The translations under genes and the position numbers were made by a program. A stretch of 47,922 nucleotides of DNA from Bacillota bacterium (GTDB lineage Bacteria; Bacillota; Clostridia; Lachnospirales; Lachnospiraceae), in NCBI GenBank assembly GCA_023663285.1, contig JAMPHT010000018.1, forward strand, positions 1 to 47,922, given 5' to 3'. Numbering within the stretch: position 1 is the first letter of the stretch; the number at the start of each line of letters is the position of its first letter. Below, in pieces: positions 41,255-47,922 of the stretch. A model generated the notes under the pieces. It saw nothing but the letters and a program-made list of their open reading frames with translations. It was not told the DNA's origin and ran no database searches.

Positions 41255-42175
41255 ATGGAGATTATCAGCAATACAACTGATTTTTATCTGGAAAAAGACA
41301 CTGCGGCAGTGATCGGTAAGTTTGACGGGGTGCATATCGGCCACAGAAGGCTGCTGGAGGAGATACTTTCCCTGAAGCGTAAAGGTCTTGCGTCATGTGT
41401 CTTTACCTTTGACCCTGCGCCTGCGGTACTCTTTGGACGATCCGACGGACCGGAGTTGACCACACGGGAAGAAAAACGGTTGTTATTTGAACGTATGAAC
41501 GTAGATATCCTGATCGAGTTTCCCATGACGCCGGAAACGGCGGCGATCCTGCCGGGAGAGTTTGTCCGGGAGATACTGGCAAAACGTATGAATACCCGTT
41601 TTATTGCGGCGGGAAACGATCTGTCCTTTGGGGCGGGAGGCAGAGGTAATGCGGAGCTTTTGCGAAAGCTGGGACCGGAGCTTGGCTTTCGGGTGAAAAC
41701 CATTGAGAAGGCGTGTCTGGAGGGGATAGAGGTCAGTTCCACCTATCTGCGGAGCAAGGTGGAGGCGGGCGACCTTGTGACGGCGGAAAAGCTGATGGGT
41801 ATGCCCTATATGGTTGCGGGAAGGGTAGTGGAGGGAAAGCACATCGGCAGGACCCTGGGTTTTCCCACAGTCAATATACTTCCGGATCCGGACAAGCTTC
41901 TGCCGCCGGATGGAGTATACTATTCCAGTGTGCGGGCAGGCGGCCGCACCTACCGGGCGGTCAGCAATGTGGGCTGCAAGCCTACGGTGACGGATGAAGG
42001 AGTCAGGGGGATAGAGTCCTATCTCTATCGTTTTGACAGAGAGATCTACGGTGAGGATATCGAGGTATATCTGCACGCGTTCCGCAGGCCGGAGCGGCAG
42101 TTTGAAAACAGGGAAGCACTGAGACGCCAGTTGGAAGAAGATATCGTGGCAGGAGAAAAGTGGCGCGCTTTTTAG
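41255..42175 (+). CDS. ribF: Bifunctional riboflavin kinase / FAD synthetase RibF
   Basis: Protein of 306 residues. The N-terminal FAD synthetase module has AAVIGKFDGVHIGHRRLLEE and FGAGGRGNAELLRKLG. The C-terminal flavokinase module has GRVVEGKHIGRTLGFPTVNI and the GIESYLYRFDREIYGEDIEV block. It makes FMN and FAD from riboflavin. ATG 41255 was chosen; GTG 41237 overlaps the truB stop. The end forms a short CGCGCT-TTTT-AGCGCG hairpin at 42164-42179. Confidence 0.96.
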   Translation: MEIISNTTDFYLEKDTAAVIGKFDGVHIGHRRLLEEILSLKRKGLASCVFTFDPAPAVLFGRSDGPELTTREEKRLLFERMNVDILIEFPMTPETAAILPGEFVREILAKRMNTRFIAAGNDLSFGAGGRGNAELLRKLGPELGFRVKTIEKACLEGIEVSSTYLRSKVEAGDLVTAEKLMGMPYMVAGRVVEGKHIGRTLGFPTVNILPDPDKLLPPDGVYYSSVRAGGRTYRAVSNVGCKPTVTDEGVRGIESYLYRFDREIYGEDIEVYLHAFRRPERQFENREALRRQLEEDIVAGEKWRAF

Positions 42176-42193
42176 CGCGAATAGGTGATTAGC

Positions 42194-43831
42194 ATGAATG
42201 CGAGCATTATTTTGTCAATGGCAGGGGGATTAGGACTTTTTCTGTTCGGAATGCGTTTGATGAGCGATTCCATTGAGAAGGTTGCCGGAGCCAGGCTGCG
42301 TCATATTCTGGAGATATTTACCACCAACCGTTTTACCGGGATGCTGGTGGGTATCGTGTTCACCGGCATTATCCAGTCCTCTTCCGCCTGTACGGCTATG
42401 GTGGTCAGCTTTGTAAATGCGGGGCTGATGAATATGTACCAGGCGGCAGGCGTTATCTTCGGCGCAAACATCGGTACTACGATCACGTCGCTGCTGGTCT
42501 CCTTCAACCTGTCGGCTTATGCTCCCGTGATCCTTCTGACGGGCGTACTGATCGCCATGTTTATCAAGCGGGAGAAGGTGAAGAAATTCGGGGACATCAT
42601 CATCGGCTTCGGTATCCTGTTCCTGGGGATCAGCACCATGTCCGCCTCCATGGCGGGCATGAAGGATGTGCCGGAGATCGTAGATCTGCTGGCCTCTCTG
42701 AAAAATCCCTTTATGGCGACGCTCGTAGGACTTGCGTTGACCTCTGTCATTCAGAGCTCTTCCGTGACGGTCAGCATTGCCCTGCTTCTGGCAAATCAGG
42801 ATCTGCTTTCTCTGCATATTACTCTGTATATCATATTGGGCTGTAATATCGGCGCCTGCAGTACGGCTCTGTTCACCTCCCTTGCAGGTAAGAAGGACGC
42901 TAAGAGGACGGCGCTGATCCATTTCTGGTTCAACGTTATCGGTACCGTGATCCTGTATGTGGTTCTCTTTGTGGCGGAGGAGCCGGTGATGAAGCTGATA
43001 TGGGCGATCTCCAGCGATAAGGGACGTTTTGTGGCAAATGCCCATATCCTGATCAAGGTATTCCAGGTGATCGTGCTGTTCCCTTTTGCAAACTGGATCG
43101 TAAAGCTTGCCTGCATCTGTGTGCCCGGCGAGGATAAAAAGGTGGGCTATAGAGAGAGCTATCAGCTGAAGTTTATCGGAGACAAGGTGGTGTTCAATCC
43201 GGCTACGGCGGTAGTGGAAGTGATAAAGGAGCTGGATCGTATGGCTTCCCTTGCAAGCGAAAACCTGAACCGGGCCATGAACGCGCTGATCACTTTGGAC
43301 GAGGAGGATATCGAAGAGGTTTACGAGGTGGAGAAAAATATTGATTTTCTGAACCATGCCATCACGGATTATCTGGTGAAGATCAACCAGACCACCCTTC
43401 CCATCGAGGACCTGAAAAGCATCGGCGCTCTGTTCCATGTGGCAAACGACATTGAGAGGATCGGCGACCATGCGGAGAATGTGGCGGACGCCGCAAGGCA
43501 GCGCAGGGAGAGCGGAATGTCCTTCAGCAAGGAGGCTCAGAAGGAGATGGGCGAGATGCTGGATATGGTAAACAAGCTTATCCAGTATTCTATTGATATG
43601 TTTGTGAAGGGCGACGAGAGCCATATGGAAGAGATAAAAAAGCTGGAGGATATGGTGGACGAAAAGGAGAGGGCGCTGCAAAGGTTCCATGTACAGCGCC
43701 TGACAAAGGGCGAGTGTACGCCGGAGGCGGGCATGATATTCTCAGACGTGGTATCCGGACTGGAGAGGGTGGCGGACCACGCTATCAACATTGCGTTTGC
43801 GGTCACCGAGGCAGAGGCGGAGGCGCTATAA
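42194..43831 (+). CDS. Na/Pi cotransporter family protein with PhoU-like tail
   Basis: Protein of 545 residues. The N-terminal 310 residues hold about nine membrane segments and two inverted repeat motifs, GIIQSSSACTAMVV and VIQSSSVTVSIALLL, diagnostic of the NptA/PF02690 Na+/phosphate symporters. The C-terminal 230 residues form a helical PhoU-like domain (IERIGDHAENVADAARQ, then GLERVADHAINIAFAV). It imports phosphate or an organic anion. Start ATG 42194 has GGTGAT upstream; GTG 42185 is possible. Confidence 0.95.
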   Translation: MNASIILSMAGGLGLFLFGMRLMSDSIEKVAGARLRHILEIFTTNRFTGMLVGIVFTGIIQSSSACTAMVVSFVNAGLMNMYQAAGVIFGANIGTTITSLLVSFNLSAYAPVILLTGVLIAMFIKREKVKKFGDIIIGFGILFLGISTMSASMAGMKDVPEIVDLLASLKNPFMATLVGLALTSVIQSSSVTVSIALLLANQDLLSLHITLYIILGCNIGACSTALFTSLAGKKDAKRTALIHFWFNVIGTVILYVVLFVAEEPVMKLIWAISSDKGRFVANAHILIKVFQVIVLFPFANWIVKLACICVPGEDKKVGYRESYQLKFIGDKVVFNPATAVVEVIKELDRMASLASENLNRAMNALITLDEEDIEEVYEVEKNIDFLNHAITDYLVKINQTTLPIEDLKSIGALFHVANDIERIGDHAENVADAARQRRESGMSFSKEAQKEMGEMLDMVNKLIQYSIDMFVKGDESHMEEIKKLEDMVDEKERALQRFHVQRLTKGECTPEAGMIFSDVVSGLERVADHAINIAFAVTEAEAEAL

Positions 43832-43888
43832 CGGGAGATTTCATGTCGGGCGTCTGCCCTGTGGAAATTATAAAATACACAGAAATAG

Positions 43889-43917
43889 TTGACAGATAGG
43901 GAATAGGATTGTATAAT
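43889..43917 (+). promoter_or_regulatory. Consensus promoter of the NlpC/P60 gene
   Basis: TTGACA (43889-43894) and TATAAT (43912-43917) are separated by 17 bases, a perfect sigma-A match. It is the strongest promoter seen in the window. Confidence 0.85.
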
Positions 43918-43982
43918 TTAATTGATTTAATAATTTTGTAACATATCTGTAAACAACTATTCAAATTTGAGGAAAAATACGA

Positions 43983-45020
43983 ATGAGTCATCTTAAGTAT
44001 AAAAGGATAGCAGCTGTTGTCTCTGCCGGTCTGGTGCTTGCACTGTGCGCAGAGCCCCTGCAGGCATTTGCAGAAGAGGATGTTATGCCGACGGCGGGGA
44101 TCGCTTCCGTGCTGGAGGCAAGGCTGTCTACCGAGGAATATATCGAGGCGGCGCAGCAGGCCCAGGGCGCTTCCTGGGGGTATACCAACATCGGCATTGC
44201 GGATGTGGAGAGCGGGAACCTGAATGTCCGGGAGACTCCGTCCATCAGCGGCAAGCTGGTGGGAAAGATGCCCAAGAATTCCGCCTGTGAGGTGCTGGAT
44301 ATGACAGAGGACGGCTGGGCGCATATCACTTCAGGAGAGGTGGAGGGCTATGTCAGCCTGGATTATCTGCTGACGGGGCCGGACGCCAAGATGAGGGCAA
44401 ACGAGCTGGTAAGTACCGTGGTGGTTGCCAATGTGGACGGCCTGAATGTGCGGGACCAGGCAAATACCGAAAGCGCGGTGCTGACCCAGGTCTTAAAGGG
44501 CGAGGAACTGGAATATATAGAGACCCTTGACGGGTGGATCAGAATATCCATTGACGGTGAGGAAGCTTACGTGTCTGCCGAGTATGTGACAGTGAAGGAC
44601 AGGCTGGATACGGCGGTCACCATGACAGAGCTGCTGTATGGCGCGGGTGTGTCCGACGTCAGGGTAGAACTGGTGGAATACGCGAAGCAGTTCCTTGGAA
44701 ACCCCTATGTATGGGGCGGAACCAGCCTGACAAAGGGAGCGGACTGCTCAGGATTTATACTCAGCGTATTTAAGAAGTTTGGAGTCAAGCTGCCCCATCA
44801 GTCCGGTTCTCAGGCCAAGATGGGGACGAAGATCAAAGCCTCAGAGCTGCAGCCAGGCGATCTGGTGTTCTATGCAAACAGCTCCGGCACGATCAACCAT
44901 GTGGCGCTGTACATCGGCGGCGGACGCGTGATCCACGCCAGCAGTCCCAAGACGGGTATCAAGATCAGCAAGTATAATTACCGCACGCCGGTGAAGTGCG
45001 TCAGCATATTGCGGGATTAA
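43983..45020 (+). CDS. Secreted SH3b-NlpC/P60 cell wall hydrolase
   Basis: Protein of 345 residues. A signal peptide (KYKRIAAVVSAGLVLALCAE, ending near AFAEE) leads to two bacterial SH3 domains, each with LNVR (SGNLNVRETPS, VDGLNVRDQAN). The C-terminal NlpC/P60 endopeptidase has the nucleophile C255 in GADCSGFI, the histidine in INHVALYIG and the third residue region RVIHASS. It cleaves peptidoglycan stem peptides, for example gamma-D-Glu-meso-DAP bonds, and so helps growth and separation. GAGGAAAAAT precedes the ATG. Confidence 0.95.
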   Translation: MSHLKYKRIAAVVSAGLVLALCAEPLQAFAEEDVMPTAGIASVLEARLSTEEYIEAAQQAQGASWGYTNIGIADVESGNLNVRETPSISGKLVGKMPKNSACEVLDMTEDGWAHITSGEVEGYVSLDYLLTGPDAKMRANELVSTVVVANVDGLNVRDQANTESAVLTQVLKGEELEYIETLDGWIRISIDGEEAYVSAEYVTVKDRLDTAVTMTELLYGAGVSDVRVELVEYAKQFLGNPYVWGGTSLTKGADCSGFILSVFKKFGVKLPHQSGSQAKMGTKIKASELQPGDLVFYANSSGTINHVALYIGGGRVIHASSPKTGIKISKYNYRTPVKCVSILRD

Positions 45021-45029
45021 AAAAAGTTG

Positions 45030-45058
45030 TTGACAAAGGTGAGAGTGTATGATATTCT
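45030..45058 (+). promoter_or_regulatory. Promoter of the infC-rpmI-rplT operon
   Basis: TTGACA (45030-45035) and TATTCT (45053-45058) are 17 bases apart. Transcription would begin near 45065, leaving a leader of about 185 bases before infC. Confidence 0.75.
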
Positions 45059-45064
45059 TGTTAA

Positions 45065-45228
45065 GCGTGTGAAAAGCACGCCAACAAGCAGAGTATCCAC
45101 TCTCACCTTACGGCAATCAGGTCAGTAAGCGTTCAGATCTTCCTATGGCTCATCTGTGTGTAAAGGGACAGGAATGCCATAGCGGGTGAATTCAGGTGGA
45201 TAGTTATGCTATCCGCTTTTTATTTTCT
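45065..45228 (+). promoter_or_regulatory. infC leader with terminator-type attenuator
   Basis: The leader ends with a Rho-independent terminator: GTGGATAG-TTATG-CTATCCGC (45196-45216) followed by TTTTTATTTTCTTTTTTT, directly before the infC ribosome binding site. Such leaders (L20- or IF-3-responsive) control infC-rpmI-rplT in Firmicutes. The specific ligand is not proven by the sequence. AAGGTGAGAGTG (45036-45047) in the promoter spacer also has its perfect complement at 45098-45109. Confidence 0.75.
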
Positions 45229-45249
45229 TTTTTTATGGAGGGTACGACC

Positions 45250-45756
45250 ATTAGCGATTTAATGATTAACGAGCAGATCAGAGACAAAGAGGTACGCCTG
45301 ATTGGCGAGGGCGGCGAGCAGTTGGGGATCATGTCTGCAAGGGACGCTTTGAAGATGGCCGAGGACGCAGGCCTTGATCTTGTGAAGATTGCACCTACGG
45401 CAAAGCCCCCTGTGTGTAAGATCGTGGATTACGGCAAGTACAAGTATGAACAGGTCAGAAAGGAGAAGGAGGCAAAGAAGAAACAGAGAGTGATCGAGAT
45501 CAAAGAGATCCGGCTGTCTCCCAATATTGACACCAACGACCTGAACACAAAGATAAACGCGGCGAGGAAGTTCCTTACCAAGGGTGACCGGGTAAAGGTG
45601 ACGCTTCGGTTCAGAGGCCGTGAGATGGCTCACATGAACAACAGCAAACACATTCTGGATGATTTTGCTGAGAGCCTGTCCGATATTTCGGTGGTGGAAA
45701 AAGCTCCCAAGGTGGAAGGCAGGAGTATGACGATGTTTTTAACTGAAAAGCGCTAG
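45250..45756 (+). CDS. infC: Translation initiation factor IF-3 (ATT start)
   Basis: Protein of 168 residues that binds the 30S subunit and checks start-codon choice. ATT at 45250 follows GGAGGGT by six bases and yields the family start (ISDLMINEQIRDKEVRLIGE). The N- and C-domains follow (LDLVKIAPTAKPPVCKIVDY, IEIKEIRLSPNIDTNDLNTK). The non-AUG start is the known basis for IF-3 autoregulation in many bacteria. Longer ATG readings would run through the leader terminator and are rejected. Confidence 0.95.
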   Translation: MSDLMINEQIRDKEVRLIGEGGEQLGIMSARDALKMAEDAGLDLVKIAPTAKPPVCKIVDYGKYKYEQVRKEKEAKKKQRVIEIKEIRLSPNIDTNDLNTKINAARKFLTKGDRVKVTLRFRGREMAHMNNSKHILDDFAESLSDISVVEKAPKVEGRSMTMFLTEKR

Positions 45757-45818
45757 TGTATCGTACGCTGGTTAGCGAAAGTTAAAATAGATTAATTTAA
45801 GTTTAGGAGGAATATGTT

Positions 45819-46016
45819 ATGCCCAAGATGAAGACAAGCAGATCGGCTGCAAAGCGTTTTAAACTGACAGGAACGGGTAAGTTAAAGAGAAACAAGGCTT
45901 ACAAGCGCCATATCTTGACTAAAAAGACTACGAAGAATAAGCGTAATCTGAGAAAGCCGGCTATGACAGACGCAACAAATGTAAAGAACATGAAGAAAAT
46001 TTTACCTTATTTATAG
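45819..46016 (+). CDS. rpmI: Ribosomal protein L35
   Basis: Protein of 65 residues, very basic, with the L35 start [20 protein letters not shown] and [17 protein letters not shown]. It is a 50S component. AGGAGG precedes the ATG. Confidence 0.97.
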   Translation: MPKMKTSRSAAKRFKLTGTGKLKRNKAYKRHILTKKTTKNKRNLRKPAMTDATNVKNMKKILPYL

Positions 46017-46046
46017 GTACAGGCTTGGTTAAGGAGGGAAAAGAAT

Positions 46047-46403
46047 ATGGCAAGAATCAAAGGCGGCATGAATGCCAGGAAGAAGCATAATAGAGTCTTA
46101 AAGCTTGCAAAGGGCTACAGAGGAGCGAGAAGCAAGCAGTATAGAGTAGCAAAGCAGGCTGTTATGAGAGCGCTTACCAGCTCTTACGCAGGCAGAAAAG
46201 AGAGAAAGCGTCAGTTCAGACAGCTGTGGATCGCGCGTATCAACGCGGCGGCCAGGATCAACGGTCTTTCCTACAGCAAGTTTATGTATGGTCTGAAGCT
46301 TGCGGGAGTCGATATGAACAGAAAGATGCTGGCTGAGATGGCTGTCAATGATGCGGAGGGCTTCAAGACCCTTGCAGAGCTGGCTAAGTCCAAGGTTGCA
46401 TAA
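46047..46403 (+). CDS. rplT: Ribosomal protein L20
   Basis: Protein of 118 residues, the L20 family length, with [40 protein letters not shown] and [20 protein letters not shown]. It binds 23S rRNA early in 50S assembly and in many Firmicutes represses its own operon through the leader. AAGGAGGG precedes the ATG. Confidence 0.97.
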   Translation: MARIKGGMNARKKHNRVLKLAKGYRGARSKQYRVAKQAVMRALTSSYAGRKERKRQFRQLWIARINAAARINGLSYSKFMYGLKLAGVDMNRKMLAEMAVNDAEGFKTLAELAKSKVA

Positions 46404-46420
46404 GAATACAGGATATAGGG

Positions 46421-46453
46421 ACCCGGCGGAGTTTTCTGCCGGGTTTGTGCTTT
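46421..46453 (+). terminator. Terminator of the infC-rpmI-rplT operon
   Basis: ACCCGGCGGAGTTTTCTGCCGGGT forms a seven-pair GC-rich stem with an internal extension, followed by TTGTGCTTTG. The U-tract is weak. Confidence 0.65.
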
Positions 46454-46512
46454 GCAGCGGGTCTTTTCTGTGGGACAGCAGACGGTGCGTATCGCAGTGA
46501 CGGAGGTTTATC

Positions 46513-47295
46513 ATGCTGATATTTTTTGACATAGACGGAACATTGGTAGGCGAGGACGGGCGCGTGATACCGGAAAGCGCCAGAACTGCTGTCCGGCGCG
46601 CCAGAGCAAACGGGCATATCTGTATGATCAATACAGGCAGGACGCTGACGCTGGTGGACACTGAACTGACAGAGCAGACGGAATTTGACGGACTTATCTT
46701 AGGCTGCGGAACTATGGTAGTTTACCGGGGAAAGACACTGCTGCATGAGACCTTTTCGCCCAGGGAGGGCGTCCGTATCATCGAGGGGCTGTATCGGCAT
46801 AAGATCGACGCCTGTCTTGAGGGCAGCGAAAACAATTACCGGGACAGCGAGGACAGGATCTTTACGGAGACCTACCGTAAATTTATCAACCGCTTTGGGG
46901 GCTTTGGTTACGGCAGCTTCCAGGAGGCGCCCGGCCGCTTTGATAAGTTTTACGCCTATGTGGATAACATTGAAAGGATGGACGGATTCCGCAGGGAATT
47001 TGAGGACAGGCTGGATTTCGTGGACAGGAAGGGCGGTTTCTTTGAGATCATGCCCAAAGGATGCTCCAAGGCAAGCGCTATAGATTTTGTGGCCGAAGAA
47101 TTGGGGATTCCCGTGGAGGAGACAGTGGCGATCGGGGACAGCAGCAACGATATTCCCATGATAGAGCGGGCGCATATCGGCATCGCCATGGGAAACGCCA
47201 CGGAGGACGTGAAGATGGCGGCGGACTATGTGAGCACGGATATCAATGACAACGGAATCGAAAACGCCCTTCGGCGGCTGGGAGTAATTTCGTAG
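46513..47295 (+). CDS. HAD-superfamily (Cof-type) phosphatase
   Basis: Protein of 260 residues. Motif I D6-I-D8-GTLVGEDGRVIP, motif II INTGRT, Lys-containing motif III near KGCSKASAIDFVAEELGI and motif IV GDSSNDIPMIERAHIGIAMG place it in the Cof/YbiV group of small-molecule phosphatases. The cap domain lies between residues 85 and 190. The substrate is probably a sugar phosphate or a cofactor, unknown here. GGAGG precedes the ATG. Confidence 0.92.
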   Translation: MLIFFDIDGTLVGEDGRVIPESARTAVRRARANGHICMINTGRTLTLVDTELTEQTEFDGLILGCGTMVVYRGKTLLHETFSPREGVRIIEGLYRHKIDACLEGSENNYRDSEDRIFTETYRKFINRFGGFGYGSFQEAPGRFDKFYAYVDNIERMDGFRREFEDRLDFVDRKGGFFEIMPKGCSKASAIDFVAEELGIPVEETVAIGDSSNDIPMIERAHIGIAMGNATEDVKMAADYVSTDINDNGIENALRRLGVIS

Positions 47296-47370
47296 AGAGC
47301 AGAAGCAATATCCGGGAACTTTTTTGAAATTTCGGAATGATATGATTATCGAATAGCGGCGGTCACATAA

Positions 47371-47403
47371 AAATCCCCGAAAGTATCTGTAATACTTCGG
47401 GGA
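47371..47403 (-). terminator. Terminator of tRNA-Gly (minus strand)
   Basis: Read on the minus strand, TCCCCGAAGTAT pairs with ATACTTTCGGGGA across a short loop with one bulge, followed by TTTTTATG. It lies about 10 bases after the tRNA end. Confidence 0.75.
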
Positions 47404-47411
47404 CAATTCAA

Positions 47412-47482
47412 AGCAGATGACGGGAGTCGAACCCGCCTCCTCAGCTTGGGAAGCTGATGTACTACCGATATACTACATCTGC
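47412..47482 (-). tRNA. tRNA-Gly (anticodon CCC)
   Basis: On the minus strand the acceptor stem is GCAGATG / CATCTGC and the anticodon arm is TCAGC-TTCCCAA-GCTGA, giving anticodon CCC, read as GGG. The T arm contains GGTTCGACTC. No CCA is encoded. Length is about 71 bases. Confidence 0.93.
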
Positions 47483-47513
47483 TGATCTGCAGGCTATCCG
47501 CCTCAACAAAGCT

Positions 47514-47542
47514 ATTATAGCATACACTTTAAAATATATCCA
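47514..47542 (-). promoter_or_regulatory. Promoter of tRNA-Gly
   Basis: On the minus strand TGGATA (47542-47537) and a perfect TATAAT (47519-47514) are 17 bases apart, about 30 bases before the tRNA. Confidence 0.55.
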
Positions 47543-47632
47543 GTAAAATATTTATTTTTATGAATGCTTTTTATAAATTCAGGGCATTCTGTTTTTGGTG
47601 GTACGTTTTTCCGGAAAAATGCGTCAGCGTAC

Positions 47633-47660
47633 TTGACAATGGCATAAAAAAGTCTATACT
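47633..47660 (+). promoter_or_regulatory. Promoter of tRNA-Asn
   Basis: TTGACA (47633-47638) and TATACT (47655-47660) are separated by 16 bases, about 28 bases before the tRNA. Confidence 0.75.
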
Positions 47661-47687
47661 GTAATATGTTGGTATAGATTGAAATGA

Positions 47688-47760
47688 TCCTCAATAGCTC
47701 AGTCGGTAGAGCATTCGGCTGTTAACCGAAGTGTCGTAGGTTCGAGTCCTACTTGAGGAG
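47688..47760 (+). tRNA. tRNA-Asn (anticodon GTT)
   Basis: Acceptor stem TCCTCAA / TTGAGGA with discriminator G. The D arm is AGCTCAGTCGGTAGAGC, the anticodon arm TTCGG-CTGTTAA-CCGAA (GTT) and the T arm GTAGGTTCGAGTCCTAC. No CCA is encoded. Confidence 0.96.
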
Positions 47761-47781
47761 CGATATTTATAATTTGGCACA

Positions 47782-47818
47782 AGATCTGTAAATATACATA
47801 TTTGCAGGTCTTTGTTTT
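47782..47818 (+). terminator. Terminator of tRNA-Asn
   Basis: AGATCTGTAAATAT pairs with ATATTTGCAGGTCT over 14 positions with two G-U pairs and an AC loop, followed by TTGTTTT. Confidence 0.8.
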
Positions 47819-47898
47819 AATGTGTCCTGTTCTGTAAGGGAAATTTCGTTATAAATGCAGCGCAATGAATCTTTCATTAGAAAAAGGATGGTGAAAAT

Positions 47899-47922
47899 TT
47901 GCAAAGGATAATCAGGAATATG
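47899..47922 (+). CDS. Possible start of a gene cut by the window edge
   Basis: A TTG codon at 47899 follows AAAGGATGGTG and opens a frame (MQRIIRNM) that runs to the last base. Only eight codons are visible, so it could be chance. Confidence 0.2.

Noticed and set aside
42230-43690. Minus-strand open frame of 486 codons opposite the Na/Pi transporter
   Set aside because: His/Arg/Gln-rich with no motifs; the plus strand encodes a well-conserved transporter.
45196-45249. ATG-initiated longer IF-3
   Set aside because: The extra residues would be encoded by the attenuator hairpin and T-tract; ATT 45250 fits the family and the ribosome binding site.

Overview
The window looks like chromosomal DNA from a Gram-positive Clostridia bacterium, most likely Lachnospiraceae. 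The evidence is strong AGGAGG-type ribosome binding sites, sigma-A-like promoters, the gene order rimP-nusA-ylxR-ylxQ-infB-rbfA-nrnA-truB-ribF, an infC-rpmI-rplT operon whose infC starts at ATT, a Gly/Arg/Gln-rich N-terminal arm on IF-2, and tRNA genes without encoded CCA. The family assignment is an inference; no 16S gene is present.

Layout. 1-797 is the 3' part of groEL. 798-1244 is a structured intergenic region with a very long hairpin, a 29-bp tandem repeat and a strong promoter. 1245-4946 is a probable operon of a small protein, two GT8 glycosyltransferases and two PlsC-type acyltransferases, suggesting synthesis of a glycolipid or another acylated glycan. 4947-12855 is accessory: a palindrome cluster, a double-PepSY secreted protein, an Rpn/PD-(D/E)XK family protein, a repeat-rich surface protein with CxxC motifs, an XRE regulator, then a LytTR regulator with a LiaF-like membrane protein and an ABC exporter.

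13051-31120 is the main find: a compact extracellular contractile injection system (eCIS, Afp/PVC-like). It has a LytTR regulator, a PGKLL/HGWG-motif protein, a Pvc16-type terminator (DUF4255), a PAAR-like tip (DUF4280), one sheath, two tube proteins, a Zn-ribbon assembly protein, a DUF6760-like protein, a CIS_tube adaptor, hub and spike as two separate genes, gp25, two J-like baseplate proteins, a P2 gpI-like tail protein, and an AAA+ ATPase with a degenerate first ATPase domain. It ends with a DUF4157 (HELGH) effector carrying a C-terminal toxin-like domain, followed at once by an Imm32-like immunity gene. An effector-immunity pair suggests that at least one payload could harm bacteria, including kin. 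I recognise no tape-measure protein and no classical tail fibre.

31209-33381 holds a DUF4143 ATPase behind a 16-bp palindrome and a divergent trypsin-like lipoprotein. 33653-42175 is the translation and RNA-processing operon. It is followed by a Na/Pi cotransporter, an SH3b-NlpC/P60 cell wall hydrolase, the infC operon with a leader attenuator, a HAD phosphatase, tRNA-Gly(CCC) on the minus strand and tRNA-Asn(GTT) on the plus strand. From rimP onward the region is conserved housekeeping DNA; the novelty lies between about 0.8 and 31 kb.
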